A stretch of DNA of 64,000 bases from Brachyhypopomus gauderio (Eukaryota > Chordata > Actinopteri > Gymnotiformes > Hypopomidae). Under the pieces are notes generated by a model that saw only the letters and a list, made by a program, of their open reading frames with translations, was not told where the DNA came from and searched no databases. How positions within the stretch are numbered: position 1 is the stretch's first letter; the number at the start of each line of letters is the position of its first letter. Location: the NCBI RefSeq assembly GCF_052324685.1, contig NC_135221.1, positions 2,677,126-2,741,125 on the forward strand, read 5' to 3'. The position numbers were made by a program, and so were the translations under genes. Below are positions 22,716-34,802 of this stretch, piece after piece.

Positions 22716-23305
22716 TGTTTCTAATATATGTCTAACAGGCCGTACATTTTATATGAATTTCATTTGTATATGTTACATATATGTCACACAGTACATACAT
22801 TTAATACATATTTACAATGTTTAGGAAAAAAGAAACTTAAAGGTGAAGCGAAACTTAATGTTTTCCTGAAAGACTGTGGAAGAGCAGGAGTGAGGAGGCC
22901 ACAGTGGCCTTGAGAAGAACAGGATGAGCTCCCTCAGTGCAAGATGAAGTATTTTGTACTCGCTTTCATTCTATATAAATTGATCTGAAAATAACTTTTG
23001 GTGTCAAACTTTGCTTGGGTGACTCAGTCAAAACCAATCGGTTCATCGGGGCAGTGTTGGGGCCCATCTGGGTCAGGAGAAAAAATCCCAACAAATGCCA
23101 CATACTTAATTTAAGGTAAAACTCATAAGACTCATATATGATAAAAAAAAAACCTTTCCATATGGGTAGCTTTTCTGTGTCCAGGGTCTTCTGCTGTTGC
23201 TTTTGCTCCTTGGTCTGTTCCTGTGTTTCCGGTGTCTGTTGCTCCTGTCTTCAGTGTCTACTTTCGCTTCATTCTGATTGGTCACCTCTCTTTGTAGTGC
23301 CACCT
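22716..23305. other. End of the NITR3 duplicated block
   Basis: The stretch 23,130-23,250 ('catatgggtagcttttctgt' onward) matches 31,120-31,240, which marks the right end of the two duplicated blocks. No gene seen. Confidence 0.45.
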
Positions 23306-23309
23306 GCTG

Positions 23310-23355
23310 ATTGGCTGCCCTTATAAAAGTCTGTCCTTCACGTCCTCTTCATCTG
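23310..23355 (+). promoter_or_regulatory. Promoter-like CCAAT/TATA block antisense to NITR4
   Basis: Second copy of the block described beside NITR3: ATTGG at 23,310-23,314 and TATAAAAG at 23,322-23,329, with an additional upstream ATTGG near 23,277. Confidence 0.33.
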
Positions 23356-23480
23356 CTCCTCCTCTAACATCACTGATTCAGAGAGACTTCACATGCTGGT
23401 AATGATGTACTGTACATGGACAGCAGAATGTCCCCAAACTGCCATTATATGGGGAACTGGTGTTAGAGTACTGACAGCAG

Positions 23481-26400
23481 TTACTGGTTACTGACAGCAG
23501 AATTCAGCACTTCAGAATACACACTGTGCTCAGTCTCTCCTCTCTTCTCCTGGCCTCGTCTGGTTTTCCTCTCATTGAACTGTATACCAGCATAGTGCAG
23601 CTCTAAAGCATCACGCTCCTGTATGGAGAAGGTTTGAAAGATTATGAAAGAGCTGTTTGAACCACAGGACTGTCAGTGTGAATGTGATGTCAGCTCTTTC
23701 TGTATCGACATGTAACACACAGTCCCAGCTGCCTTCACATTACCTCAGTGGTGGACGTCTTTATCAAAGTCTCTTGTTGAAGTCTCACTGTAGTGGGACA
23801 AAGTAAAATTACATGACTCCACACATCTTTTCTTTCTTTGTATTAAGACCACTCAATAAAGAGTAATGTTGACCAACAACCTAATAAAGAGTGATGTTGA
23901 CCAATGACTCAATATAGAGTAATGTTCACCAACAACTCAATAAACAGTAACGTTGACCAACAGCTCAATTAAAAGTAACGTTGGTTAACAACTCAATAAA
24001 CAGTAATGATGACCAACAACTCAATAAACAATATTGTTGGCCAACACGTTATTTCACTATCAGATGTTGTTGAAGGTTTACATGCAAAGCTTTAACAGAC
24101 ACTCACCACTGCAATGTTCACAGTTTCTCCTTCTACAGATTAAAACTGCCTGTGCAGAAATGACGAGCACACACACTCCCAGAGCTGCTCCCACCATCAT
24201 CAGCACAGCATCCACAGGCGTTCCTGTAACAAATGAATTCTGAAAACGCTGCGCAAAAGTTTCTTTAATCCAGTGGTTCTCAAACTTTTTCTATCATTCC
24301 CCACCTCAGAAGGAGGGGAAATTCCACGCCCCAAATACAAATGATAGTTTAAAATTTTGGGGGGGGGGGGGGGGGGTGAACGTAATTTGTTGATGGGGGG
24401 GGGACTGACGGCAAACGTAATTTGTTGACCGGGGGGCTGGTACAATTCATTAAAGGGCCGAATCTAGCCCTGGTTCACACTGTTCCGCAGACATTTTAAA
24501 CATCCAGTGCTTATGAAAACCGGTCAGGCATTAAAACGACATGCTTAAAAAGGTTCATTTCTTCCAATTGCTTGTGCCCCACACTTTGAGAAACGCTGCA
24601 TTAACCCCTTTATCTGAGCTGGTTCCTTTGGAGGTACGAATGATCATAACAGCAACAACACAGCAACAAAAATAATAATGATAACAATAATAATGTTTCA
24701 TTTTAGCTGTTGTGACAGGAAATTGTCAGTGTCTAATAATAAAAACTATTATTTTTTTACATTTTATGCAATGGTACAAAATGAGTGTCTAGACCAATGA
24801 TTTTAAGTGAAGACCATCACCAGTAACTAAGAAGGGGTTAGATGGTCCGTATGAAGACTATAGATCGGTATCAAGCACAAGACATATAGGGTAAAAGCAA
24901 CAGTAGTGCATGTTTATAGCTGTTTGTGTTGAACCAGCACAACCACTGGCATACAACACACATAATCAAATGACTGGGACTCTCTGTACTGGTGCCTCTT
25001 TTTAATTGATTCAATCTCTTCCTACAACCATTTGATCTACAGGTAGGAGCTTCTGTCTTTGCCTTTTTCACAACACAAGGAAAGGCAGACATTTACAGAC
25101 CTGTAAGGCCAAATCAGTTTTGAGTTGAGTATACTGTTGTGTATGCTGTCAACAGAAAGGCCCAGGTGGCTACAACAAACATATTAAAACCAATACTGTC
25201 ATGGATACGGAAGCCTAACAACATGAACAGAAGATAAGAAACAAATGGACAATAAATTATTTGTTTTTAGGGTGTCTAATGGCTGATTTAGGTCACAGGT
25301 TAAAACCGACCCATTAACCTAAGAGATAGTAAGGCAGGGGCAGTCATGGCCTGGTGGTAGGGAACTGGTCTTGTGACCGGAGGGTCGTGGGTTTGATTCC
25401 CAGACCTAAGGCCATAACTGAGGTGCCCTTGAGCAAGGCACCTAACCCCAACTGCTCCCCAGGCGCTGGGCTAGAGCTGCCCACCGCTCTGGGCATATGT
25501 GATCCACAGCTCCCTAGTAATCACTAGTGTGTGTGTGTGTGTGTTCTGCCTGCACAGATGGGTTAAAAGCGGAGGAGAAATTTCAATTGGGGTGTAAAAA
25601 AATCACAATTGACAACAATATGTTACATAAATTACATGGTAACAGAAAGCTAATACAAGAAGAAGATTAAAACTTACTCAGACCTACTGTTGTTCCGTTT
25701 CCAAGAAGGATCTTCCCACAGGTGAACACAGCGCAGTAGTAAGTGCCAGTATCCGAGACGCTGAGGACACTCTTGGAGAGGTTGTACACACAGCTGTGTG
25801 GAGAAGAGCTGATCTCACACTGATGGCTGCCGTTATGATGAGTGGAGATGATTTCAGGATGGGAGTCTCCTGCAGAAGATCTGAACCAGAACACTTGGAG
25901 TTCTGCTGTTCTCTTCTCAGAGAGGACGCTACACTGCAGAGACACGGACTCTCCTGGAGGAACCCTCTCCACATCTGGACTTTGGACCACTGATATGTTT
26001 AATTCTCCATGGCCTAGTTAGAATAATATAATATTTTTAAGATCTTGGCCATCTTAATATGTTTGAAAAGTGGCAAACTACATCAGAAAATGTGGTTAAT
26101 AAAGTACATGCTGTTATATAATGCATATAATAGCTCTGAAATTGCAGAGAAACAACTGTGAAAATAGTACTCAGTTTTATTAAAGTAATGAAAAATAAAT
26201 AAACCATAGAAATAAGAGATGAGTATGGAGAAGATAAAGGGGTTCTTTAGTAAGACGAGACGTAGCACATTCAACACCTCGAACAAGAAGCACTGGAGTG
26301 AGAGGTAGGAACTGGCACTAAAGTATGTGAGTGAGAAACGATAGACAAGTGAACAGAATTACTAGCAATCAGGGTATTGGTGTGGATGGATATTGGTGGG

Positions 26401-27127
26401 CGTATGGCTGAATTGTGATAGAAAACACTCAATTTGAAGTATATAAAAAAAGCTCAATCTATAAATATATTTGTAATAAAACAAACCCAATTTCATAGGT
26501 AATTAAAATGCTGAATTACCAGTGGGTTCAGGAAATTCTTTGATTAAATGACTAATAAGAAATTGTTCATTACCTGTCACAGCTAAGAATGTTCTATTAG
26601 AGAATGATATTTTGTTCCAGTTAGACTCTCCACAGAAGTGCATTCCTTCATCATCAGCTTTTATGCGTGGAACTGTCAGAGAAAGGCCATTTGGGATCCG
26701 CTTCAAGTTTAATCCTGAACTGAGAAATTCAGGTGAAATTTCAGCATCTTGGCTTTTTAGAATTGTGCCGATCTCCTGAGGTAGCTCTCCTGGTCTTTGT
26801 TTGTACCAAATTACAAAATCAAGACGAGAGTCTTGTGGAAATGTGCAGTTAAGTGAAGCTGCTTCTCCATTCTTCACTGAGACAAGCGACGGTTGATAAA
26901 GCTCCACAACCTGAACCAGAGCTTGAAAAACACATCAAAAGTCAGATCTTGTCCCACAAGGCAAAAAACAAAGTTTAGACAACTCATAGACTCATGAAAT
27001 GTGTTCAGTTACGATGGCTAAGAACAGCTGTGCATCGTTATCCCTCTTCTAGTAAATATCAGTTACATTCAAACTTACATGTTTTGCAAAGAGATAAAAT
27101 AAGAATCCAGACTGCTGTCATCCTCAT
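23481..27127 (-). CDS. nitr: NITR4: two-Ig inhibitory NITR, third tail tyrosine lost
   Basis: Exons, minus strand: leader 27,127-27,079; V 26,921-26,574; I 25,989-25,678; transmembrane 24,223-24,107; cytoplasmic 23,787-23,744; tail 23,618-23,481. Sum 1,008 bp, 335 residues, in frame. It is the duplicate of NITR3: the V domains differ at scattered positions (VIWYKQ, MHFCGESNWNK). The I domain carries LSEKRT, HHNGSHQ and AVFTC, all private changes. The membrane segment is VDAVLMMVGAALGVCVLVI. The tail has LHYAGI and SVYSEV, both ITIM-type, but the third motif reads VLNSAV, so asparagine replaces tyrosine. A hAT MITE (24,271) and a SINE (25,333) sit in the intron between I and membrane exons, and a 28-bp minisatellite lies in intron 4. 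Confidence 0.89.
23847..24050. repeat. 28-bp minisatellite in NITR4 intron 4, about 7 copies
   Basis: Same unit and intron position as at 16,265, with fewer copies and several substituted units. Confidence 0.82.
24271..24598. mobile_element. hAT MITE, 328 bp, in NITR4 intron 3
   Basis: The ends CAGTGGTTCTCAAACTTTTT (left) and the complement of CAGCGTTTCTCAAAGTGT (right) are the familiar hAT/Charlie type. Flanks CTTTAATC and CATTAACC form an imperfect 8-bp duplication. NITR3 keeps the empty site CTTTAACC at 16,768-16,775. The element contains a run of about 20 G residues near 24,359. Confidence 0.85.
25333..25640 (+). mobile_element. tRNA-derived SINE copy 3, full head and tail, in NITR4 intron 3
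   Basis: The head 'ggggcagtcatggcctggtg' (A-box-like) and 'gtgggtttgattcccaga' (B box) identify a tRNA-type polymerase III promoter. It is followed by a conserved core ('cccttgagcaaggcacc'), a GT microsatellite and a tail 'tcacaattgacaa'. NITR3 lacks it at the matching point near 17,615. It stands about 40 bp from the I-exon donor. Confidence 0.85.
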
Positions 27128-27190
27128 GAAGGGAATGACTGTTAGTGGGGAAACTGCTCCTCAGATGTTGAGAAAAGAACTGAAGTGATG

Positions 27191-28173
27191 TTTGCTGGAA
27201 GGTTTTACCCTCACTGGGCTCCAGCAGTCACATGATCTCTTAAAGTGTTCTTTCCACCTGTCATGGTTGGTCCCTCCCTGGTGTATCAGTTGCCTTAAAT
27301 ACCCCGTCATGTGCTGCTCTTTTTACTTCCTAGTTTTTTGTTCCACGTGTATGAAGTTTGTACATACCTGTTTTCTGTTGTGTTTCAATTTGTTTGTGTT
27401 TTTTTCTTTCTTTCTTTCTGTTTGTAATGTATTGTAGATATGTTTGTTTCAGTGACTTAACTATTTTTAAAACCCCCCTGATCATGAAGCCTTGTGTAAA
27501 GTTTCTGTTTCAGCTGTTTTGTGTTATGAGACCCCAGATAAGTGAAATGGTTCTTCACATCTTGGTGAACACTACGGGGAGGAGTGACCAGTAGTGCAAG
27601 TGGTGAGAAAGAAAACCCGTTACGGGACTTGATTGTTTCTCAAGTGCTCATTGGGAGCTTCTAAGTGGGTTTTGTATCTTTGTGTCCATCCAGGTCACCC
27701 AGTCGCCTGTCTGAGTCTCCATCTTGTTGGCCACCCAGTCTGAGCCATTGTGGACACCAGCCAGGCAGATCTAGACTGATTCTGTTCCTGGCATGGAAGA
27801 CACTGTCCAGGTTTCTGTTCTGGGCAGATAACGTCATCTGAGTTTCTGTCGCTGTGGTTGTACTGCAGGCCACCAAATGAGTTCCTGTCCCTGTCCTATG
27901 CGTCAGGCCTGTTCCTATGACGATGCCTCCGGACCCTCCGCTGCCGTTGAACACTGCCACTAATTGCCCCCGGCATCTCTGTATTGCCTGTGTCCATGGT
28001 TTTCCCTTTACCTGTGCCTAGTGTTGTTCTTGCCCCCCTAGTTGTGGTCTCTGTCCCCGTGTCTATGAATATGTCTGTTTCTGTTTCTGTTCCGGTTCCT
28101 GCTCTTGTGACCTTTGCCACATCTATGTTACGCTTTTGTTCTCTTAGTCCTCTTTTGCCTCTGCTCATCACAT
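27191..28173. other. 5-prime flank of NITR4 and duplicated retroelement-like sequence
   Basis: Counterpart of 19,197-20,560. It is non-coding and has no recognised gene. Confidence 0.35.
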
Positions 28174-28181
28174 ATGTCTAC

Positions 28182-29250
28182 TAGAGGTCGGAATCGTTTA
28201 CTATCTCACGATTCAATTTGATTCCGATTTTGGGGACCACGATACGATTCAAAATCGATTTTCGATTCAAAACAATTTTTGATTCAAAACAATTTTTGAT
28301 TCAAAATTATTTGATTTATAAAAATTTCTGCTTCAGTCTATAAAATCTGCATGATCTACTACAGTCTGTTTTGCAAAACAGAATGAAAAATACAGAAAAT
28401 AAAGTGTCTTTCACATTTAATTAACAAAAATAAAGTGCTTTGGTAAAATAAAATGCTTTTTGTTGTGATACCAAAATTCCTGAGCTTCATTTTGCAAGCT
28501 GTCAGGGCTGGCTAAGATGCTGTTCCCCCAGCCGTTGCTAGGGGCACCAGTGTCAGTCCCAGACTAAACCGGCGTAATCAGCAGTGATTCGTCTCAGCTG
28601 TTTGTTAGGCTTCCTAAGGAAGCTTGTGAAGATGGATCACTGCTGAATGGTGTCTCGCCACCTCTCTCTTATGCTTCCTCTTTACTTATTCGAGTATCTA
28701 TCTCCTGCGTCGCTTGTTTCTATTTACTCTGTGCCCTCACGGTTTTGGTTTCTATTCTTTTGCGCATTGAGTCTTTTGCGTTGTTTTGTTTGTTCGTTCT
28801 GGGTTGCTGTGCACATTTCCCTCTAGCTAATAAATTTGACAAGTGTCAAATATCTTGCTCTTGCGAGCCGGCATTTGAGTCCACCCTTCTCTATATTATT
28901 TTACGCAGTGTGTACGTTCCCGTGCTCACCGTGTTACACAAGCCTTGCACACAAGCTATATTGTGTCGGTCTTCCCTGGCATTCGGTAAAAACCAAAATG
29001 AATCCATATTTTTGCCTTAAACGAAGATGGGACGTGTTGAATATCTCTTTCCTACATTTGTTCCGAAACTTTTCTGTCCATGAGTGTGTCCCAGAACCTG
29101 CTGCGTAAAGTCTCGTGTAATTTTGTAATTACATAACACGAGATTTCACCACGATTTAGAATCGATTTTAGGACATTTAAAATCGATTCTGAATCGTAGT
29201 AAATGAGAATCAATTTTTGATATGTGAATCGATTTTTTGGCACGCCTCTA
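28182..29250. mobile_element. hAT element, 1,069 bp, non-autonomous
   Basis: The ends TAGAGGTCGG (left) and the complement of TAGAGGCGTG (right) are bracketed by a perfect 8-bp duplication, ATGTCTAC (28,174-28,181 and 29,251-29,258). The uninterrupted site survives in the NITR3 block at 20,564. Subterminal AT-rich motifs with 'aaaatcgatttt' and 'attctgaatcg' occur at both ends. No transposase motif was recognised inside. Confidence 0.88.
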
Positions 29251-29332
29251 ATGTCTACATACTATGTTTTTATATATTCATCATAAATCATTGTTTTTTG
29301 TGTATGATTATGGTCACATTCATACAAAAAAC

Positions 29333-30193
29333 TAGGGGTGGGCATAGATTAATTTTTTAATCTAGAATAATCTCACTGAAATCTTGAAATTAATCTAGAT
29401 TAATCTATTAAAATGGCTCATATGCGTGCTACCCAAGTAATGACTAAAAGTCAGTTTTTGAGATATGGTTTCTTAATACAGAGGGTGCATTAGACAAGGG
29501 GCTCATCTCCTGTTTTTAAAATGCATCAATGACTGCTTGAGGAAGCTGTTCTACTTTGATACTTGAAAAAATATGCTCAATAAAATGTAGGCTACTCGTG
29601 TTCAATGGTTTATTCAGTTAAACATGGATTTGTAAGCCTACATACTGTACATTAAAGGGGGTTGATAACGTTTATTCAGCTAAACATGATATTTGAAATG
29701 TAAGCCAACATTTATTACATTTTACCTCAAGGACGTAATTTGGGGGGGGGGGGGGGGGGGGCACTTTTTAAAAAGCCGGTTTTGGTCCTCTGCAGTTTTA
29801 ACGGTTAAAAATAAATATTTAAATAGCGACGAATCTAGCGCTAGGACCATGCAGAAAATGACCGCTCCGAGCTCCGCTCCGGTAACACTTTACGTTCCTA
29901 AAAATTAATTTTCCATGAAGCAAACCTGGCGACTTCGTGGCTGCATCCATGTAAACACACGTACGATATGTAATTCACAGGTTTGAAAACTCGTTCTCGC
30001 CCCTACTGTGCAATTTGGTTAGGAATACAGCCGAGCTAAACTATCAAGTTGAAAGTCATCATAGTTTGTTTACCTATTTTGACCCAGTTCCCAACCCAAC
30101 TTAAAGAATAGATTAACGGCGATAATTTTTATATCGCCCGATAAGAGTATCAAATTAACGACCGCCGTTAACGCCGTTAATGGCCCACCACTA
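29333..30193. mobile_element. hAT element, 861 bp, non-autonomous
   Basis: The ends TAGGGGTGGGCAT (left) and the complement of TAGTGGTGGGCCAT (right) are flanked by a perfect 8-bp duplication, CAAAAAAC (29,325-29,332 and 30,194-30,201). The NITR3 block has the empty site near 20,636-20,645. It contains a run of about 20 G at about 29,742 and a segment ('aatatttaaatagcgac') repeated at 30,800-30,960. Confidence 0.88.
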
Positions 30194-30201
30194 CAAAAAA
30201 C

Positions 30202-31683
30202 ACATAGCATGTGTGTTACTCATTGTTACATTAAAAAGTTGTACATTAATTTTATATGATTGTACAGAAGTACATATATGATCCCTTCATACTACTAATA
30301 TATATTTTTACAGCTGATTTAACATGAAGCTTGAGTGTTTTATCTTGCATATATTTAAATGTCTTACAGAATAGAACAAATTGCTGCACTGTTTCTATAT
30401 GAAACATATGAACATTTATTTTTATTGGAAAGAGACAACTTCTAATACTTTCCATTTATGCCCGTTTCACGTTCTCCTAATACTCATAAAACAATAGGTT
30501 CCTCAATAAAAGCCAATTGCAATATTTAGACATTATAATATTCTTCTTAAATCATTAATGTTTCTTGAGGCTGCTCCGTTTTCTTCCCTCTTAGTTCTGT
30601 CAGTTTGGCCATGATTGTAGAACTAATGGATGAAGCAACAACATGTTTCCCTTTGAGATTAAATTAAGAACAAGGCTTACAGTTGTGGTCAACATCGGCA
30701 CACCTGGACGCTATGTAAAATATCTCCTCAATATTTATTATTAAACATAAAAACATACTGTAGATTAGACATGTCCCCCTCACATGTCCCCTGCAGTTTT
30801 TACAGTTAAAAACAAATATTTAAATAGCGACAAATCCATGTTCCCCCATTTTTTTTTCAAGAGCAGGTTTTGGTGCCCTGCAGTTTTTACGGTTAAAAAC
30901 AAATATTTAAATAGCGACGAATCAAGCGCTAGGACCATGCAGAAAATGACCGCTCCGAGTTCACAAGCTGAACAATCCCCCCACCCCCCGTCAACGTTTG
31001 ACACACACACCACCACCCCTCATATCCCACACAGTACATACATTTAATACATACTTACAATGCCACATATTTAATGTGTCTTAAATATGTCTTATTAACT
31101 CATAAGACTCATATATAATTTTTTTAAAACCTTTCCATATGGGTAGCTTTTCTGTGTCCAGGGTCTTCTGCTGTTGCTTTTGCTCCTTGGTCTGTTCCTG
31201 TGTTTCCGGTGTCTGTTGCTCCTGTCTTCAGTGTCTGCGCATTACCACTCTTACTGTTCTGTCTCCTGTGTCTTCAGCTTCTGGTCCTACATTTTCTACA
31301 TCAAGTCATGGTTTCTGGTTTTGTTCAGTTCCTGGTCTTCTGCTTTACTTTCTAGTTTTTGTCCCATGTGCATCTTCATTTTGGTTTTTCTGTTCTGCCC
31401 CATTGTTTGGTTTTCCCAGGCTGTTATCACCTGTTTAGATGTACCTTGTTTGCTTGTGTTTAGCTGGTGTTCTAGGCGGCGGGTGAGGCAGGCTGCATTT
31501 CTTCTGTCTACATCATACAAGTCTGCTCCAAAGTGAAGGATTGCTCATATACAGCCGCGAAATACAACCTTCATTCGTAGTGATTTTGAAGACACAACTA
31601 GTATACTTCAAATAATTATTGAGGTTAAGGTATTACAAAAGCTTGATGGCATCACAGGACAGTCCTACGGAGCAGTCTTGCAG
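30202..31683. other. Rest of the NITR4 duplicated block, no gene
   Basis: Stretch 30,202-30,770 matches 20,690-21,480. At 30,776-30,960 two copies of an 'aatatttaaatagcgac' segment are related to the interior of the hAT at 29,333. From 31,120 a C/T-rich region looks like a degraded retroelement remnant. Open frames here are accidental. Confidence 0.4.
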
Positions 31684-33993
31684 ATTTACAGCGGCAGCTG
31701 TCCTGTTTTGGTCATGTGATGTTCGTCCCTCAGGTGTGCGGGACCCGTGATCCGTCTCACCTGAGGGTCGTTTGTTCGTCTATATATGTCTTGTCTTTGT
31801 ACCAGTTGACTGCTGGTTATTATTTCCTTCATTTGGAACTATGTCACGGGTTTTTGGTTTGCGCACTTTCTATTAAACCATCCTCTTTCCCTGAGACTTT
31901 TTTTCCTTTTTAGTTGCTCACCCTGCCCGTCACAGAATAACCAGCCACCCTTCGGAAGCCGCCAGTCTCCTTTACTTTCTCCTTTGTTCGTGGTCATGTC
32001 TCGTGGTGAGTGTTTGTCTACGTGGTGTGTGTTTGTCGTACGAGAGTGTGTTGAGTCTGTCCCCACTCGTCCCGCCGTGTTTAAATGTTGTGTTTGTGTT
32101 GAGACCCGTAGGTAACACGGCGGTGACTAGAGCTGGGGACCTGTAGACTCCTCTCTCGCCCAGCAAAACTCTCGTATGTTGTATTGTCCACATAACGACG
32201 CGGACGTGAGCAAGTGTGTGAGGGTGCCGTTGTGTGTGTTTTTCGCTGGTGGTGTTTGTGTGTGTGTGTGTGTGTGGATGGGTCCACCGATGCGTGCTGC
32301 ACGCTCGACTGCGTGAGACGTCTCTCGGCTCTTTCGCCTCGCTCACCGAACATCCCGTGGTGACGGGGGTGAGCGACCGCGAGCCGGAGAGACGCGTCAC
32401 TGTGGGCGTGACGCTAATGCCGCTCGTGTATAGCTCTCTCTCTCCATGTATGTAATGATCCCATGGCGAACATGGTGAGAGAGGGAGAACTGGAGTAGGC
32501 GCGTCACGCATCGGTGGGTCCTGTCCGTTTGTTTGTGTTTTCTGTCTTTGCGCGTTCGTTTTGTCCTAGCGTGTAGTGTGATTTGTTTTATGTAATTCCT
32601 CGCCTGCACCCCTCTTTACTGTGTGTTGGGAGGGGTCCATTTGAGGTCCCGTGCCACTGGGTGTGGCACGGAGGGCGTCTGAGGTGCGTATATGTTATAT
32701 GTTGTGTTTGTGTATTTATTTTGTTATTCCCCGGAGGGCCCCCCCCTAAATATGTTTTTTGGGGGGGAGCTATGGGGTTCCTGAGCCAGGAACGTGGCTC
32801 AGAAGGCGTAGCTCCGTTAGGAGACCTGTCCTGTTGGGAGGGACCCCTGAGCAGGTAGGAGCCCCTGTACCCCTTTGTGTAGGCAGAGGATGCCTGGGGT
32901 GTTAGCAACAGGGTGTCTCCTCATGCCAAGAAGGGGTCTCCTCCCCCCCTGGGTAAAGGGGGTTTTGACACGCAGGGTAATTGCGCTTTTATGTTATGTG
33001 TCGTATGTGTGCGTGTGTGTGTTATGTGTTGCAGGCTGCTCCTGGTGGTGGACTGCGGCACTCCCGGACCTTATGGGGTCTCCAGGAGGAGACCCTCCCC
33101 TTCGAGCTCGGGGTGACCAGCGTGTCCCTGTTGCGGATTGCCAGGGCCCTGGTCTCTGGCACTCCTGGGTTGGGTGGAGGAGTCCACCTTGCGATGAGGG
33201 GCCCCGGGAGGGATTCACTCCCCAGGAGGCTGGGGTGACCCCTAGCGGAAGGCAGGGGTCAGCTCTGACCGGAGAGGTAGGTTCGGGAGGTGGTCGCTGC
33301 ACACATCCACACCAGTGGCGTGTGAGGAGCTATGTGCTCCCAGTCCGCACACAGCGGTGGGGCTCAAGCGGCCTAAGGCCGGTTATGGCGTGAGGGCCCT
33401 GTGACCGACCGGGGCGTGGTTTCCATCTTGTTGACGGCCCAGTCGGTCCAGGGTCCCGCACAGGAGGCGAGCTAACCTGTCTATCTTTTTATGTTTCAGC
33501 TCCAGGACTGCAGGGAACGGGTCCCTGCCTTGTCTGCGTCCAGTGACGAGGAGCATATGTGTGTTTTGTGTTTCAGCTCCAGGACGGCAGGGAACGGGTC
33601 CCTGTCTTGTCCCTGCCCTCCCGCCCCTTTGTTGTGTGTTGTGTGCTGCCGCTGTAAGCCGCACATCCGGAGAGAAGTGCGGCTTTGGTGGGGGGGTCTG
33701 TCACGTTGTGGGGGGCCCCCTGCCGGTCGCCCTCGTTTACAGCGGCAGCTGTCCTGTTTTGGTCATATGATGTTTGTCCCTCAGGTGGGCGGGACCCGTG
33801 ATCCGTCTCACCTGAGGGTCGTTTGTTCGTCTATATATGTCTTGTCTTTGTACCAGTTGACTGCTGGTTATTATTTCCTTCATTTGGAACTATGTCACGG
33901 ATTTTTGGTTTGCGCACTTTTTATTAAACCATCCTCTTTCCCTGAGACTTGGCGTGATCGCTTCCATTTTAGTTGCTCACCTTGCCTGTCACA
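31684..33993 (+). mobile_element. LTR retroelement fossil, short and non-coding
   Basis: Two direct terminal repeats, about 31,684-31,934 and 33,699-33,993 (295 bp), share almost all bases over their common part, including 'gggacccgtgatccgtctca', 'ctatatatgtcttgtctttg' and a 'tattaaacca' polyadenylation-type signal. The right repeat begins TGTCACG and ends GTCACA, and is preceded by a purine-rich 'ggtgggggggtc' tract. The GC-rich internal part (about 1.76 kb) has no recognisable gag, pol or env, so the copy is broken and non-autonomous. High similarity of the repeats suggests a fairly young insertion. The family (Gypsy-like or other) is not settled. Confidence 0.75.
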
Positions 33994-34630
33994 ATAATGC
34001 TATAAGTATATTTAGAGAGAAAAACAGAGAACATTCTCTTCTCAACATTTTTGTCTATCTCAAAATAATTCCACATTACACCACCTACCTGTTTGACAAG
34101 AAGTCAGTGCTGAAAAGATGCGATGTGTTGTCATGAGTTGCAGCTATGTTGTAAGCAGGTCAAACATAAAACTGTCATAAGGCAAAAGCTTTGTTTTCAG
34201 TACTGGTCACTGTTTTCTGGTAGTTAATTATTCATGCATATTGATTTGTGGAAGTTTACCATACATGAATATATGAATTTTTGCTGTGTTCTCAGTTCTC
34301 AGTAAGCAATATCATTTTTACATTTATTTGGAGACTTATGCACAAGATCACGTAAGTACACTTAACATACTGTTTTGAGCTGAGAGTGTACTAGTGCTTA
34401 GTTTGTACTCTCTCAGGTCAAAACATTTGTCATTGGAGTTAGTATGCTTAAATTAGCATGAACACTAGAGAACTACTTAATACGGAAAAAATAAGAGAAC
34501 GTGTGTATATATATATTATGAAAATATGAATACACTTCTACATCAGATCTTTATTTATCTTAAAAACATCAGAATTCCAGAACTTTCGTTTCATTCTGAT
34601 TGGCCACCTCTCTTTGTAGTGCCACCTGCT
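33994..34630. other. Spacer between LTR fossil and NITR5
   Basis: Stretch 34,225-34,320 resembles 14,680-14,800, a copy of NITR flanking sequence. No gene seen. Confidence 0.4.
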
Positions 34631-34631
34631 G

Positions 34632-34680
34632 ATTGGCTGCCCTTATAAAAGTCAGTCCTTCACTTCCTCTTCATCTGCTC
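34632..34680 (+). promoter_or_regulatory. Promoter-like CCAAT/TATA block antisense to NITR5
   Basis: Third copy: ATTGG at 34,632-34,636 and TATAAAAG at 34,644-34,651, with an upstream ATTGG near 34,599, at the same distance beyond the NITR stop as beside NITR3 and NITR4. Confidence 0.33.
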
Positions 34681-34802
34681 CTCCTCTAACATCACTGATT
34701 CGGAGAGACTTCACATGCTGTTAATGATGTACTGTACATGGACAGCAGAATGTCCCCAAACTGCCATTATATGGGGAACTGGTGTTAGAGTACTGACAGC
34801 AA

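Noticed and set aside
24359-24425. G-rich tract as a functional G-quadruplex switch
   Set aside because: The long G runs here and at 29,742 lie inside hAT elements and may be partly sequencing or assembly noise. No conserved context was found.
32500-33660. Several frames of 70-180 codons inside the LTR fossil
   Set aside because: They overlap in many frames, have GC-rich low-complexity composition and show no gag, pol or env motif.
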